64,000 nucleotides of DNA from Candidatus Nitrosocosmicus arcticus (GCF_007826885.1 NZ_ML675584.1:62001-126000), one strand, 5' to 3'. Numbered from the stretch's first letter, positions 45,697 through 54,711 are shown. Numbers and translations: made by a program. The notes: generated from the letters alone by a model not told the origin.

Positions 45697-46455
45697 GTGC
45701 TAAATCTTCCTGATTTAACAAGAAATAGGCTTTCTTTTCCCCTTACTAAGGATATTCTTTTTTTATATAAACAGGTAACCAAACAATATCTAGACAAAAC
45801 TCTCCTTAAATCTGTAAATGATCAAGTGCCAATAAAGATAAGAAAGGAATTTGATAAAGATTTAAAGCAATATTCTGATTATCTGATTCCTACAAAATTA
45901 CTACTCGATTGGTTTAAAAATGACTTTATGAAATGGATGAGCAAGACGCCATTATGTCCAACCTGTGGGAAACCTATGATCCTTAGATTTGTTCAAGGAA
46001 ACTCATGGATAGTAAGAAGTGTAGAGTACTATAATTGTCCCCATTGCAATTTTTCACAAAATTTCCCAAGATACGGTGAAATAGAAAATATATCGTTTCA
46101 CAGGATAGGTAGATGTACTGAATGGTCATTTCTTTTTGGAGCAATATTGAATTCATTAGGCATAAGTACAAGAATTGTTCATGATTTCCTCGATCATTGC
46201 TGGAATGAATCACTGATCGATGGACAATGGATACATGTGGATTCCACTCTTGAATATCCTATTTCTTTAAATCATCCTAGTTATTATGAAAAAAATTGGA
46301 ATAAACAGTATCTCTATGTTTTAGCATTTTCGGATAACAAAGTGGTGGATGTTACGATGAACTATACTAATATGTGGACTGCTATAATTGAACGTAGAAA
46401 AAAACTAAAGTTAAGTACTATTCCTAGTATCCAGGATTATTATGGCAAATTATAG
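45697..46455 (+). CDS. Png1-like peptide:N-glycanase (transglutaminase fold)
   Basis: A 252-aa protein that closely matches the catalytic core of eukaryotic peptide:N-glycanase (Png1/NGLY1), which strips N-glycans from misfolded glycoproteins. A zinc module (Cys87, Cys90, Cys114, Cys117) precedes NFPRYGE, then GRCTEWSF with nucleophile Cys140, DFLDHCWNE with His167 and HVDSTLE with Asp182. The 27-residue Cys-His spacing equals that of yeast Png1 (C191/H218), as I recall it. The downstream YEKNWNKQYLYVLAF and VVDVTMNY also match. The GTG start lies about 26 bases after TGTTTATAC. No signal peptide; likely cytosolic. Activity is not proven. Confidence 0.85.
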   Translation: MLNLPDLTRNRLSFPLTKDILFLYKQVTKQYLDKTLLKSVNDQVPIKIRKEFDKDLKQYSDYLIPTKLLLDWFKNDFMKWMSKTPLCPTCGKPMILRFVQGNSWIVRSVEYYNCPHCNFSQNFPRYGEIENISFHRIGRCTEWSFLFGAILNSLGISTRIVHDFLDHCWNESLIDGQWIHVDSTLEYPISLNHPSYYEKNWNKQYLYVLAFSDNKVVDVTMNYTNMWTAIIERRKKLKLSTIPSIQDYYGKL

Positions 46456-46493
46456 ATTGTTATTTATTTAAATATCGGATTTTTTAGAATGTT

Positions 46494-46952
46494 CTATTCT
46501 TTTTGCTTTCTTCTATTAGCATTAAGAAATTCTTCTAGTTTTTCTAGTGTTTCGGAATGAAGATGATGCTCTATGCCTTCGGCATCTGAGTTTGCAATAT
46601 CCTCTCTGACACCAATAAAAGTAAAGAACTCTGTCAATAATTCATGTTTTCTTTTAATATTTTGGGCGACATTTGTCCCTTGTTGGGTTAATCGGACACC
46701 TCTGTATTTTTCATATTCTAAATATCCCGTAGTATCTAATCTTCTCATCATTTTGGTAACACTAGGGGCCGAGACATTCAAGCATTCGGTAATATCGACG
46801 CTTGTGGCATATCCTTTTTGTTGAACTAACTCATAAATAATCTCAAGATAGTCTTCCATCCTGTCTGTACGTTCCTTTCTCTGTGAACTATTTACCCTTC
46901 TAATAGAGTCAATTATCGTATTCTCCCCAAAAGATGAAGTGTTATTTGACAT
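46494..46952 (-). CDS. DtxR/MntR-family metalloregulator
   Basis: A 152-aa metal-responsive repressor. The N-terminal winged helix (about residues 25-85; MEDYLEIIYELVQQKGYATSVDITECLNVSAPSVTKMMRRL) is typical of DtxR, and the second domain has the metal and dimer segment ending in EGIEHHLHSETLEKLEEF. There is no SH3-like third domain, which makes it closer to MntR than full DtxR. It lies 63 bases downstream of the ZIP gene on the same strand and is probably the last gene of the MCO-ZIP operon. It likely represses that operon in response to iron or manganese. Confidence 0.9.
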   Translation of the reverse strand: MSNNTSSFGENTIIDSIRRVNSSQRKERTDRMEDYLEIIYELVQQKGYATSVDITECLNVSAPSVTKMMRRLDTTGYLEYEKYRGVRLTQQGTNVAQNIKRKHELLTEFFTFIGVREDIANSDAEGIEHHLHSETLEKLEEFLNANRRKQKE

Positions 46953-47015
46953 CTCTCTAGTTCACCTAGTTAGATATATAGAAACCAAGGTCTGATAAAA
47001 AACTTTGCAAGATAA

Positions 47016-48647
47016 TCACACTAACAATCCAGTTATATACATTATTAACAATCCTACGATGAAGCCTGCTATTATTGCCGTACTGGGACTTGTCTCCTGG
47101 GAAGTCAATACCCCCGTCGCGGATCGAACTACTTTGTCTCCAAGCTTCTTGCTTTCGGCGTTGTTAATTTTGCTAGTTTGCCTTAATGATTTAGTCATAA
47201 ATACCACAAGAGCGTAAACAACCTGAAATATTGCACCTGCTCCAACCGACAAGAATATGATGGAGGCCAAGGGCGAATATACAAATCCACCGATCCAGGT
47301 ACCTACAATAGTAGGAACCCCTGCAATAAGCCCCATTAAAATTAATCGTCTTATCATTAACCTTCCTGTTTTTGCAAGGGGTGCAACAATAGCTAGTCCT
47401 TCTGTTGTATTGTGTATTGTGAAGCCTATAATTAAAAAGGTGCTTAATGCGATTTCCCCAAGTAAAACTGCTGCTCCTATTGCTAAGCCCTCACCAAAAT
47501 TATGTAAGCCTATTCCAATTGCAACCATTAGAGATAGAGTAAGTGGTCTGATGATTTCACGCTTATCCATCAATCGAGTCAATTGCTCTTCTTTTTTCTT
47601 CTTCTCATGCTCTCCTTGTGTTTGATCTATAGTATCATTTGAAAGCGGATTTGTCAGAGATAATGATGAAAGCCTTGTTTTTGATAAGGATTTCTCGGGG
47701 GATTTTAAAGAATGATTTTGAGAACCCAAATGTCTTGACTCCTCATCATATTCATTTGATATCTTTGACTCTGCCCTCTTGCTAAAATATTCTGAGAGAT
47801 AGAATAGTCCAAGGAAAGTCGTGATGATTATGACTGGTATTAAAAGTTGACCGTTAAATGTTGCCGCTAAATTATTCGCAGCAATTTCATTACTTTCTAA
47901 GAATGCATCGATACCCAAAAATACTAGCAACCCGGCGGTTAAACTCAAAAAGAAATTATACTGATTTCTAGTTATTTTTCTCAGGAACGGATACCATACA
48001 AGTCCAATGAGTACTGGTATCACACCTACAAAGACTCCCAACATTGCAAATACTGCAAACTGATTGATGTTTGGAACTGGAGCAGGTGCTGCAGCATCAA
48101 TAATCTTGCTAAATCTCGTTCCGTCAGAAGTGGTAATGCCGACTTCATAAGGTTCTGCTGAATTCCAAAAAAAAGGTATTATGACTTTAGCTTCTGAAAG
48201 CCTTGATAATACTTGAGAGGGTTCGATTGCCGCAGATTGTATCCTGTCATTAATATCTGCCTGCGAGATCGTAACTTGTTCGGGACCAGTATTGCGAATA
48301 AAAGCTACCACTTGATTCTCATGAAACTCTACTTTTTCTATAGAGACTTCCGGCAGGGGAACACCTGTGTTTATCAAATTCTGACCATATGGACTTGAAA
48401 GAAAATAAATCATACCTGCCAAAATGATCAGCGGTGTGATGGCTAGAACCAAAGATACCATTTTTTTTCTTTTGGTATTTGGATTATCTGCATTAATACC
48501 AATACTGGGCAGCTCTTCCGTATTCCGAATATTTAATTTCTTTTCACCTGGTTCAGTAGTACTGTCAAAAGTCTTGGAAATTTTATTTTCCTCATCCATA
48601 CCTAGTTCTTCATCCTTTGTTGTTTTTTCTATTTTATTTTCCTTCAC
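47016..48647 (-). CDS. ZIP-family metal transporter with N-terminal membrane domain
   Basis: A 543-aa transporter. The C-terminal half (from about residue 365) is a ZIP permease with metal-site motifs HNFGEG and HNTTEG in successive helices, normally importing Zn, Fe or Mn. Before it comes a variable loop rich in Lys, Ser and Glu (around 285-360). The N-terminal part has one helix (SLVLAITPLIILAGMIYFL), an extracellular beta domain (about 95-185) and further helices. This long two-part form is longer than the 250-300 aa of simple ZIP proteins. Its start codon overlaps the multicopper oxidase stop. Confidence 0.88.
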   Translation of the reverse strand: MKENKIEKTTKDEELGMDEENKISKTFDSTTEPGEKKLNIRNTEELPSIGINADNPNTKRKKMVSLVLAITPLIILAGMIYFLSSPYGQNLINTGVPLPEVSIEKVEFHENQVVAFIRNTGPEQVTISQADINDRIQSAAIEPSQVLSRLSEAKVIIPFFWNSAEPYEVGITTSDGTRFSKIIDAAAPAPVPNINQFAVFAMLGVFVGVIPVLIGLVWYPFLRKITRNQYNFFLSLTAGLLVFLGIDAFLESNEIAANNLAATFNGQLLIPVIIITTFLGLFYLSEYFSKRAESKISNEYDEESRHLGSQNHSLKSPEKSLSKTRLSSLSLTNPLSNDTIDQTQGEHEKKKKEEQLTRLMDKREIIRPLTLSLMVAIGIGLHNFGEGLAIGAAVLLGEIALSTFLIIGFTIHNTTEGLAIVAPLAKTGRLMIRRLILMGLIAGVPTIVGTWIGGFVYSPLASIIFLSVGAGAIFQVVYALVVFMTKSLRQTSKINNAESKKLGDKVVRSATGVLTSQETSPSTAIIAGFIVGLLIMYITGLLV

Positions 48648-49981
48648 TATCTAGTTGCCCCTTGGCTTGAGTTTGTACTGTTCTGATAAGAAACTGCACC
48701 ATTTGGATCGTTTGCGTGTTGTTGGTTCGTATGCAGTGAGTTGTTCCCAACCTTATACGAAGAATAATCATATGATATTTTGATATTTTCTAAACCAATA
48801 TCCTTGCCATCCTGATTAGAATCTGCTTTGAAAAATGACTGATTGTTGAAAACGGTTACATTACCTGGGTTTTCTGCAGTATTGCTCCTCAGACCATCAT
48901 CATGATCAGGTTGGCTATTCTCTACCACTTTGAATACTCCCATCCACCCCTTTTCGGCAAATTCTGTTTTATGAGCGTGAAACATGTAATTCCCTGGATA
49001 TTTATACTTGAATTCTAAAATACCTCTTTCTCCTTGACTCATGGTTACGATGTCATTTAGCTCAACAGGGGTTTGACTAGTCCCACTTGGATAATAGTTA
49101 AACATGTTAGCGTGCAGATGAAAGTTGTTTATTGGATCAAACTCTAACATGTTAACGAGATAAACCCTTACTGGCTCATTCTTATTGATCTCTATTGGGT
49201 TATGCATATAGAAATATGGGATTCCATTTACAGTGTAAAAGTTATTTTCCGTGTCAAAGTCGGTATCATATCCATTCATAACCATGACCATTTCGTCTGC
49301 CTGTGGTCTTGGAGTCTTTGGATCAATAATCATTACACCATAGAGTCCATGCGTTATATGCTCTTCTAGAGGCGTCATGTGGCAATGGTAAGGATAAACC
49401 CCATATGGTTCGGCTGTAAATTCATATGTAAACTTGCCCTTCGAACCAATCATGTCAAAAACGCCGTCCATCTCTGATGGATGAATCCCGTGGGTGTGTA
49501 TTGAATGAGGTTTTGAACCGTTATTTATGAAATTGATCTTTATCTTGTCACCTTCTGTAGCTCGAATTGTCGGACCAGGTATTGTTCCGTTATATGTCCA
49601 AACATTATAAAAAACCCCTGGTGACACTTCCTTTATTTCTGAATCCGAAGCAACTAGTGTAAATTCTCTTAGATTGGTTCCATTTGATAATTCTGAAACG
49701 TGTCCATAATTAAATTCACGCAAATATTGTGTCGGATCTACCACTGCATTTTTTGAGTTGCCTGGAATAGAAATAGGATCCAATATATCTCCAGTTGATT
49801 GGAATACAGGGTAGCCTGGTGTATGACTACCAATCATTTTTCTATTGTCGGTCGAGTTTTGAGCATGGGTATCAAAAGATGGATTTAATGGGTTAAATTG
49901 ATAGGTAGACATTATCAAAGCTACCGTGATAGCCAATACAATTAAACAAAGAGGTAAAGCCAATCGCCTAAAATATTGCAT
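48647..49981 (-). CDS. two-domain multicopper oxidase (nitrite reductase-like)
   Basis: A 444-aa exported copper enzyme: N-terminal membrane helix (LALPLCLIVLAITVALIM), then two cupredoxin domains. Domain 1 has IHTHGIH (His162, His164) and YPYHCHM (His199, Cys200, His201) followed by EEHITHG, giving a type 1 copper site plus ligands of the interdomain site. Domain 2 has NFHLHANMF (His288, His290) and MFHAHKTEF. This is the arrangement of archaeal NirK-like MCOs. It may oxidise Fe or Cu for the ZIP protein encoded immediately after it, or act in nitrogen metabolism. The overlap with ZIP shows co-translation. Confidence 0.88.
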   Translation of the reverse strand: MQYFRRLALPLCLIVLAITVALIMSTYQFNPLNPSFDTHAQNSTDNRKMIGSHTPGYPVFQSTGDILDPISIPGNSKNAVVDPTQYLREFNYGHVSELSNGTNLREFTLVASDSEIKEVSPGVFYNVWTYNGTIPGPTIRATEGDKIKINFINNGSKPHSIHTHGIHPSEMDGVFDMIGSKGKFTYEFTAEPYGVYPYHCHMTPLEEHITHGLYGVMIIDPKTPRPQADEMVMVMNGYDTDFDTENNFYTVNGIPYFYMHNPIEINKNEPVRVYLVNMLEFDPINNFHLHANMFNYYPSGTSQTPVELNDIVTMSQGERGILEFKYKYPGNYMFHAHKTEFAEKGWMGVFKVVENSQPDHDDGLRSNTAENPGNVTVFNNQSFFKADSNQDGKDIGLENIKISYDYSSYKVGNNSLHTNQQHANDPNGAVSYQNSTNSSQGATR

Positions 49982-49993
49982 GATCTATATTAC

Positions 49994-50026
49994 TTAACCA
50001 GGTTAATAAATGTTAGCCATGGTTAA
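49994..50026 (-). promoter_or_regulatory. paired palindromic operators around the MCO TATA box
   Basis: TTAACCAGGTTAA (49994-50006) is a perfect palindrome with one central base. TTAGCCATGGTTAA (50013-50026) is a near-perfect second one, 7 bases away. Between them, read on the minus strand, lies a TTTATTAA TATA box about 23-31 bases before the MCO ATG at 49981. The half-sites resemble DtxR-type boxes (TTAGG.TAACC). The operon's own DtxR-like protein is the obvious candidate regulator. Confidence 0.55.
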
Positions 50027-50321
50027 GTTTTCGAGCCTTAGATTCTATGCATACCGAACATATTAGGCCAACTTTTAATCCTGCTGTATGGCACAGATGA
50101 AATTATCTCTGAATCGAGTGCTTACCGTCTCTATTTTCTGTTGAACTTCCAAAGAATTGCTACTTGCCTATTGAAAAAATTGCAATGATCTGAAAAATCC
50201 TGAAAAATCACAGTATTCATGGATTCTTATCTTTAATCTTTGTCTGTCAGATCAACCTAGTAACCAAAAATCAAAATCTCACTTCCCCCCTGAGAATTTC
50301 AAAAAAAGGTTTAAAATTATT

Positions 50322-51245
50322 TTAAGCAGGCTGAATCTCTCTAATGCTAAGATTCTTAAAATCAAGCGCTATGTTGTCCGCTCTAAAAGTTGCTATAGGT
50401 CCTGAATTAGTAATTATGTAGTCCTTAACCCTATTGCAATTTGCACTGTTGAATTCTTCGTCAGAACTATTGGCAAACCAACCGCCTTCATCGGTAACTT
50501 CGTTAACCTTTTTCCATACATTGTCATTATTATCATCAATAAAAGATTCCATTTTCACACTAGTATTGTTATCAAGGTTGTACATTATTGTCTTCCACCC
50601 GATCCATCTGTCTAGCAGGGCGTTCTCAGTTGCCTGAGCTGAACCTCTAGAATCGGTGTACCCACCGGTATGCCAAATTTCTTTCTTCCAGGCCGCTTCC
50701 ATATTTACTATGTCGATTCCTCCATTTAATGCTGTTCCCTCACAAGGATTTTGATTATTATGTGAGCCTCCACGTGCACGCCATGTCAAATCAGGAGCGA
50801 GAGATTCTGAATCCGTATTACTGATTCCTCCTTCATTTTCTTGATTAATATCATAAACTGACCTTATTTTGACATACCCAGTCATCTCGATGTTTTTCCA
50901 TGGTTGTGCGTTATCTGGAGTACCTACATTCATTCTTATCTGAGTATCATTGATTGACCAGGCCAAACCGTCCTCCACATTCTTGACTATAGGAACATCT
51001 GATGTGATTGAGAAGGACTTGTCACTTAGAGGATCTTCCATGTTGAGAAACCACTCTCTTCCATCCTCTACAGTGGGATAAATTTCGTTAACTCCAAAAA
51101 TGCCTTTGTTTTCCGGAGTAATTACTTGCTCAGGCTGTGGTTGCTTCTCTTGCAATACAACCATCTCATAGTAATAGTAATATATTAGAATAACCGTTAT
51201 GACTGTCAAACCTACTATTAACAGATGAGGTTTTGTAATATTCAA
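50322..51245 (-). CDS. secreted lectin-like beta-sandwich protein
   Basis: A 307-aa protein with an N-terminal hydrophobic helix (LLIVGLTVITVILIYYYYY, about 8-26) as signal or anchor. The outer part is rich in beta strands: GREWFLNMED, the ITSDVPIVKNVEDG turn, WKNIEMTGYVKI, a TWRARGGSHNN stretch, WIGWKTIMYNL, a DDNNDNVWKKVNEVTDEGGW strand pair and a C-terminal RADNIALDFKNLSIREI. The layout resembles concanavalin-like carbohydrate-binding domains (polysaccharide lyase 7 or LamG type). No catalytic motif can be named. A surface role with glycans is inferred. Confidence 0.65.
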   Translation of the reverse strand: MNITKPHLLIVGLTVITVILIYYYYYEMVVLQEKQPQPEQVITPENKGIFGVNEIYPTVEDGREWFLNMEDPLSDKSFSITSDVPIVKNVEDGLAWSINDTQIRMNVGTPDNAQPWKNIEMTGYVKIRSVYDINQENEGGISNTDSESLAPDLTWRARGGSHNNQNPCEGTALNGGIDIVNMEAAWKKEIWHTGGYTDSRGSAQATENALLDRWIGWKTIMYNLDNNTSVKMESFIDDNNDNVWKKVNEVTDEGGWFANSSDEEFNSANCNRVKDYIITNSGPIATFRADNIALDFKNLSIREIQPA

Positions 51246-51463
51246 CCTATAATTTGTTATTTTGAACCATTTTTAAACTTTGATTCTTACATTTAGTTGA
51301 GGTTCGCTTTTGTCGGGAGACAATGATTGATGCGCTCATATAGTTTATACTTTTGGGTTAATCGCTTTAAGGCAGAACTTTGATTAAGTGATATCTGAAT
51401 CTACTTGATTAATCATCCACGAACTAGTTGTATAGCTAATTAATAAACCAAATTGTATATAAA

Positions 51464-51478
51464 TTAGGAGGGTCCTAA
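51464..51478 (+). promoter_or_regulatory. palindromic operator TTAGGA-GGG-TCCTAA
   Basis: A perfect six-base inverted repeat with a three-base centre lies a few bases after the TATATAAA box (about 51456-51463) of the regulator gene at 51537. The position downstream of the TATA box suits a repressor that blocks polymerase, most simply autoregulation. Confidence 0.5.
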
Positions 51479-51513
51479 TAAAGCATCTCAAATGGACTAC
51501 AAAAAGGGAGTAT

Positions 51514-51545
51514 GATAAAAATGAAGTCTGATAAAAATGAAGTCT
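51514..51545 (+). repeat. 16-base tandem duplication across the regulator start codon
   Basis: GATAAAAATGAAGTCT occurs twice in succession (51514-51529 and 51530-51545). Each copy carries an ATG. The second ATG (51537) opens the regulator, while the first is in another frame and gives an eight-codon peptide (MKSDKNEV) that stops at 51545-51547. Confidence 0.85.
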
Positions 51546-52187
51546 GAAACCTTTTCACAATCTGATCCAAAAAGAAAAATATTGTATTTTCTTAAAGTCA
51601 TGAGACAAGCAGGGTTAAAGGACTTGTCAAAAGTTATGAAGATTTCTAGAATGGGTGTACACAAGCATTTGAGTGATTTGCAAGATAGAGGTTTGGTTGA
51701 AAGTATTGAAATTCGAAAAGGTGTAGGAAGACCAATAATGCAGTACTCGTTAACGAGTAATGGAAAAACTGCATTTCCAAAATCCTACGGTGAAATAGCA
51801 ACGCATGCTTTGGACTATCTTGAAAAAAGAATGGGCAAAGGGGCAGTGGAATCCGTATTGCGTGAACGTCAAAAGGAACTATTTGAAAAATATAGTACTC
51901 GTCTAAAGGATATGAAATTCAACGAAAAGGTAAAAGAGTTAGCAAGAATTAGGGATGAAGAAGGTTATATTGCCGAATCCAAAAAAGACGGAAAAAACAA
52001 TTCTCACACTCTCCTAGAGTATAATTGCCCGATAATAATGATAGCGGAAAAACATTGGGAGGCATGTTCAATTGAAACAGAATTATTTGAAAATGTTTTG
52101 GATGCTAACGTAGAAGTCACTCATAGAGCAGCGAAAGGAGATTCGATTTGTAAGTTCTTAATTAAGGAAAAGACTGGCTTTCTTTAA
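51537..52187 (+). CDS. SufR-like winged-helix regulator
   Basis: A 216-aa regulator. Residues about 11-75 are an ArsR-like winged helix (LKDLSKVMKISRMGVHKHLSDLQDRGLVES). The C-terminal region has Cys164, Cys177 and Cys205 (C-X12-C-X27-C) in a YNCPIIMIAEKHWEAC context, close to the cysteine arrangement of SufR-type iron-sulfur sensors, though a third cysteine of the usual four is missing (Asn191). A bound cluster or heme would make it redox- or oxygen-responsive. Operator-like palindromes lie before it, and an FMN reductase gene follows 147 bases later on the same strand. Confidence 0.82.
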   Translation: MKSETFSQSDPKRKILYFLKVMRQAGLKDLSKVMKISRMGVHKHLSDLQDRGLVESIEIRKGVGRPIMQYSLTSNGKTAFPKSYGEIATHALDYLEKRMGKGAVESVLRERQKELFEKYSTRLKDMKFNEKVKELARIRDEEGYIAESKKDGKNNSHTLLEYNCPIIMIAEKHWEACSIETELFENVLDANVEVTHRAAKGDSICKFLIKEKTGFL

Positions 52188-52334
52188 CATTTCATTACTA
52201 ATAATCATTTAACATCTAAATATCTAATTTATATAATTTGTAAACTATTATATTTATAAATTACTATAACGTAAATAATATGTGAGTAGAACAAACAATA
52301 TCTTTCAGATTAGAGGGGGGGATAGTTACTAGAA

Positions 52335-52925
52335 ATGCCATTAAAGGTCCTAGGTGTTGGGTCTAGCATGAGAAAAGACTCTTTTAGTACAGAAACTTTG
52401 AAGATTATATTAGACAAAGTTAACAAAAATGATGGAGATACTAGATTATTGAATCTCTATTCAAATCCTGTACCCATGTATACGGCTGAATTCAATGAAA
52501 AATTAGGTGGCATTAAGCATGCCGTGGAATTGGTTAACTGGGCTGACGCTATAATCCTTGCAACACCAGACTACCATGGCTCAATGGCCGGCTCACTGAA
52601 AAACTTTTTAGATTACTTTTGGGCAGAGTTTGCTGGAAAGACATTTGGTTACCTTTGTTCTTCCCATGAAAAGGGCTTAACCGTAATGGATCAGATGAGG
52701 ACTGCTATAAGACAATGCTATGGTTGGAGTTTGCCATATGGGATATCAATAAATTCAAGTCAGGATTTTAATAAAGACCGCGAAATCATAAATGAGCGAT
52801 TGCTAGGCAGACTTGAAAGCTTTGCTAGAGATTTAGTAGTATATGGTAGCTTAATTAGCAATCAATTCAAAAAGGATTTGAATTCGACAATACAAAATTC
52901 ATATGCAGTCCACTACAGAAAGTAA
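52335..52925 (+). CDS. NAD(P)H-dependent FMN reductase
   Basis: A 196-aa flavodoxin-fold reductase of the SsuE/ArsH group. The phosphate loop is GVGSSMRKDSFSTE near the N-terminus, and the flavin loop is TPDYHGSMAGSLKNFLDYFW (about residues 78-97), with ICSSHEKG-like sequence after it. It reduces FMN or quinones with NAD(P)H. The start ATG follows a purine-rich GGGGGGATAG run that is not a clear ribosome site. It is likely controlled by the upstream SufR-like regulator and ends in a strong terminator. Confidence 0.88.
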   Translation: MPLKVLGVGSSMRKDSFSTETLKIILDKVNKNDGDTRLLNLYSNPVPMYTAEFNEKLGGIKHAVELVNWADAIILATPDYHGSMAGSLKNFLDYFWAEFAGKTFGYLCSSHEKGLTVMDQMRTAIRQCYGWSLPYGISINSSQDFNKDREIINERLLGRLESFARDLVVYGSLISNQFKKDLNSTIQNSYAVHYRK

Positions 52926-52943
52926 TAGCGCATTTGATTGTGC

Positions 52944-52973
52944 ACTCTAGATAAAGTATATCTAGAGTTTGTT
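52944..52973 (+). terminator. hairpin terminator of the FMN reductase gene
   Basis: ACTCTAGATA (52944-52953) pairs perfectly with TATCTAGAGT (52959-52968) around the loop AAGTA, and T-rich sequence follows. It lies 18 bases after the stop codon. Confidence 0.7.
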
Positions 52974-53138
52974 TACTAGTAACACACTAAAATCGTCCAT
53001 AATCCTTGATATCTTTACAGATGAAAGACACAATTTGGGGGTGGTATTGGTCTGTAGGGTCAACTTATGATAAAGTAAAAAAAACTATGTAATCCTTGCA
53101 TCTTTGAAACCATGGAGAAATGTGGTAGCAACGAAAAT

Positions 53139-54092
53139 TTATTTCGCCGTCAAAATCTTCTTTAGTAGTAATATCCCCACGTAATAAGGGATGTTAAAAA
53201 ATGCAGATAATGCCGCGATTTCAGTTCCAAAGAACTGTTGAGCAAATACTACTATCAAAATATTATTAATATATATCATTGAAATCATTGCTGATACTCT
53301 ATCATCCTTTGATAATTTCATTGACCTCGAGATGCCATATCCAGTCAATCCATAGTAACCAAATAGTATAAACGCTAAAGTGATATTTTCTACAGTTATG
53401 ATGGAATTGGAAAAAAAGAAAAAAGAGTATTTAGCAAAAATGCCTAGATTGATTAAAAAAATGAATACAATTGAAAGGTTTAGCGATTTTTTATTAATCT
53501 GATTGGTAAGTGTGGGGGAAATTTTTTTTAGAATCTGACTGGCTATCAAAGGTAGAAAAAGGGCAACTAAAAGAAGTATTATCATGTCGATAATGGGAAT
53601 CGAAAAGTTACTGCTAAAAAAAAGAAATATCAAAATAGGTAATATGAAGGGGACAGATAATGAAGTTGTTATTATTAACCCAACTACTATTGGTAATCTG
53701 CCTCCCACAAAGTTTACAACAAATGGTGATCCAAGCCCTGTAGAAATACCAGATAATAAAAACACTGACAGCATTAAACTTGCGCTTACAGGAAGAATGG
53801 TAACAGAAATCAGGTACATTAATGCATATATACCGACTGGAATTAAGACCAGTTTGGCTACGGTAAGTATAATAAGATTCTTCGGATGAGAAAATATTGT
53901 TAAAAGTTCTGACACATTCATCTTCATCAAATTTAACAAAAGTAAAAGTCCAAGCCACAATAACAAATAAGGTTCTACCAGAATTCCTATATTTGGGAAT
54001 GAAAGGCCTATTGCTGTTGAGGATAGAATTGATAGAATTAGGTAATAAAAAATATGATTAGAATTCATTATTCGTATATTTCCTATGGACAT
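53139..54092 (-). CDS. BASS/SBF-family transporter
   Basis: A 317-aa membrane protein with nine or ten transmembrane helices and the glycine-rich crossing segments of the bile acid:sodium symporter (BASS/SBF, ACR3-related) superfamily, for example LSGISTGLGSPFVVNFVGGRLPIVVGL (about 110-136) and the C-terminal IYINNILIVVFAQQFFG block. Organic anions are typical substrates; this one is unknown. Met9 is an alternative start. It is convergent with the FMN reductase. Confidence 0.85.
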   Translation of the reverse strand: MSIGNIRIMNSNHIFYYLILSILSSTAIGLSFPNIGILVEPYLLLWLGLLLLLNLMKMNVSELLTIFSHPKNLIILTVAKLVLIPVGIYALMYLISVTILPVSASLMLSVFLLSGISTGLGSPFVVNFVGGRLPIVVGLIITTSLSVPFILPILIFLFFSSNFSIPIIDMIILLLVALFLPLIASQILKKISPTLTNQINKKSLNLSIVFIFLINLGIFAKYSFFFFSNSIITVENITLAFILFGYYGLTGYGISRSMKLSKDDRVSAMISMIYINNILIVVFAQQFFGTEIAALSAFFNIPYYVGILLLKKILTAK

Positions 54093-54351
54093 TTGTATCT
54101 ATTACTAAATATCTTGAAAAAGAGAGAGAAAAGTCAAATGTTGCAACTATCTGGACTAATTTTCTATATCCTTTCAAGAGTTTTTTTAATGTATTCGTCT
54201 TCTCGCTACTACTGGAGATCAATTTTTGCAATGAATGCCGGATCACTCAACACAATGATGAATGTCTTTTGTCGGGTCATCGAATTTGAACTGAAAAATT
54301 TTTTTAATGCAAAAAACCAGATACATCTTCTATTCAACAGCTTTGTTACCA

Positions 54352-54711
54352 CTATAGTAATTTTAAATGTCCAGTCAATTTATCCAATTTTGTTGAATAA
54401 TCCGGACCAAACCCACAACATGTCATGGTGTTAGGTTCAATTTGGGTTTTTCCAGCGTCTCTAATAACTGTAGTTATGATACCATATGCTTGAGCCTTTT
54501 TTATTATTTCAATTAATTCACTTTCTGATTGAATCTTTAATACTGCTTTTTTTTGACCACCGTAATTAAACCAGGCAGCAACATGATCTGGGTTTTGCCA
54601 CACTACTGAACTGCATGCATGTCCTACTTGGCCAGCAATTTTTCCGACACCCATTCCAAGATCTTTTCTTACTACCACAACGTATTTTATGTCGTCACTG
54701 CTGCTGTTCAA
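54352..54711 (-). CDS. pth2: peptidyl-tRNA hydrolase, Pth2 type
   Basis: A 119-aa archaeal/eukaryotic-type peptidyl-tRNA hydrolase, which frees tRNA from peptides that drop off ribosomes. Family blocks are KYVVVVRKDLGMGVGKIAGQVGHA at the N-terminus, GQKKAVLKIQSESEL, ITTVIRDAGKTQIEPNTMTCCGFGP with the conserved Asp, and KLDKLTGHLKLL at the end. Full length. It is a single-copy housekeeping gene and supports the archaeal assignment. Confidence 0.95.
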   Translation of the reverse strand: MNSSSDDIKYVVVVRKDLGMGVGKIAGQVGHACSSVVWQNPDHVAAWFNYGGQKKAVLKIQSESELIEIIKKAQAYGIITTVIRDAGKTQIEPNTMTCCGFGPDYSTKLDKLTGHLKLL

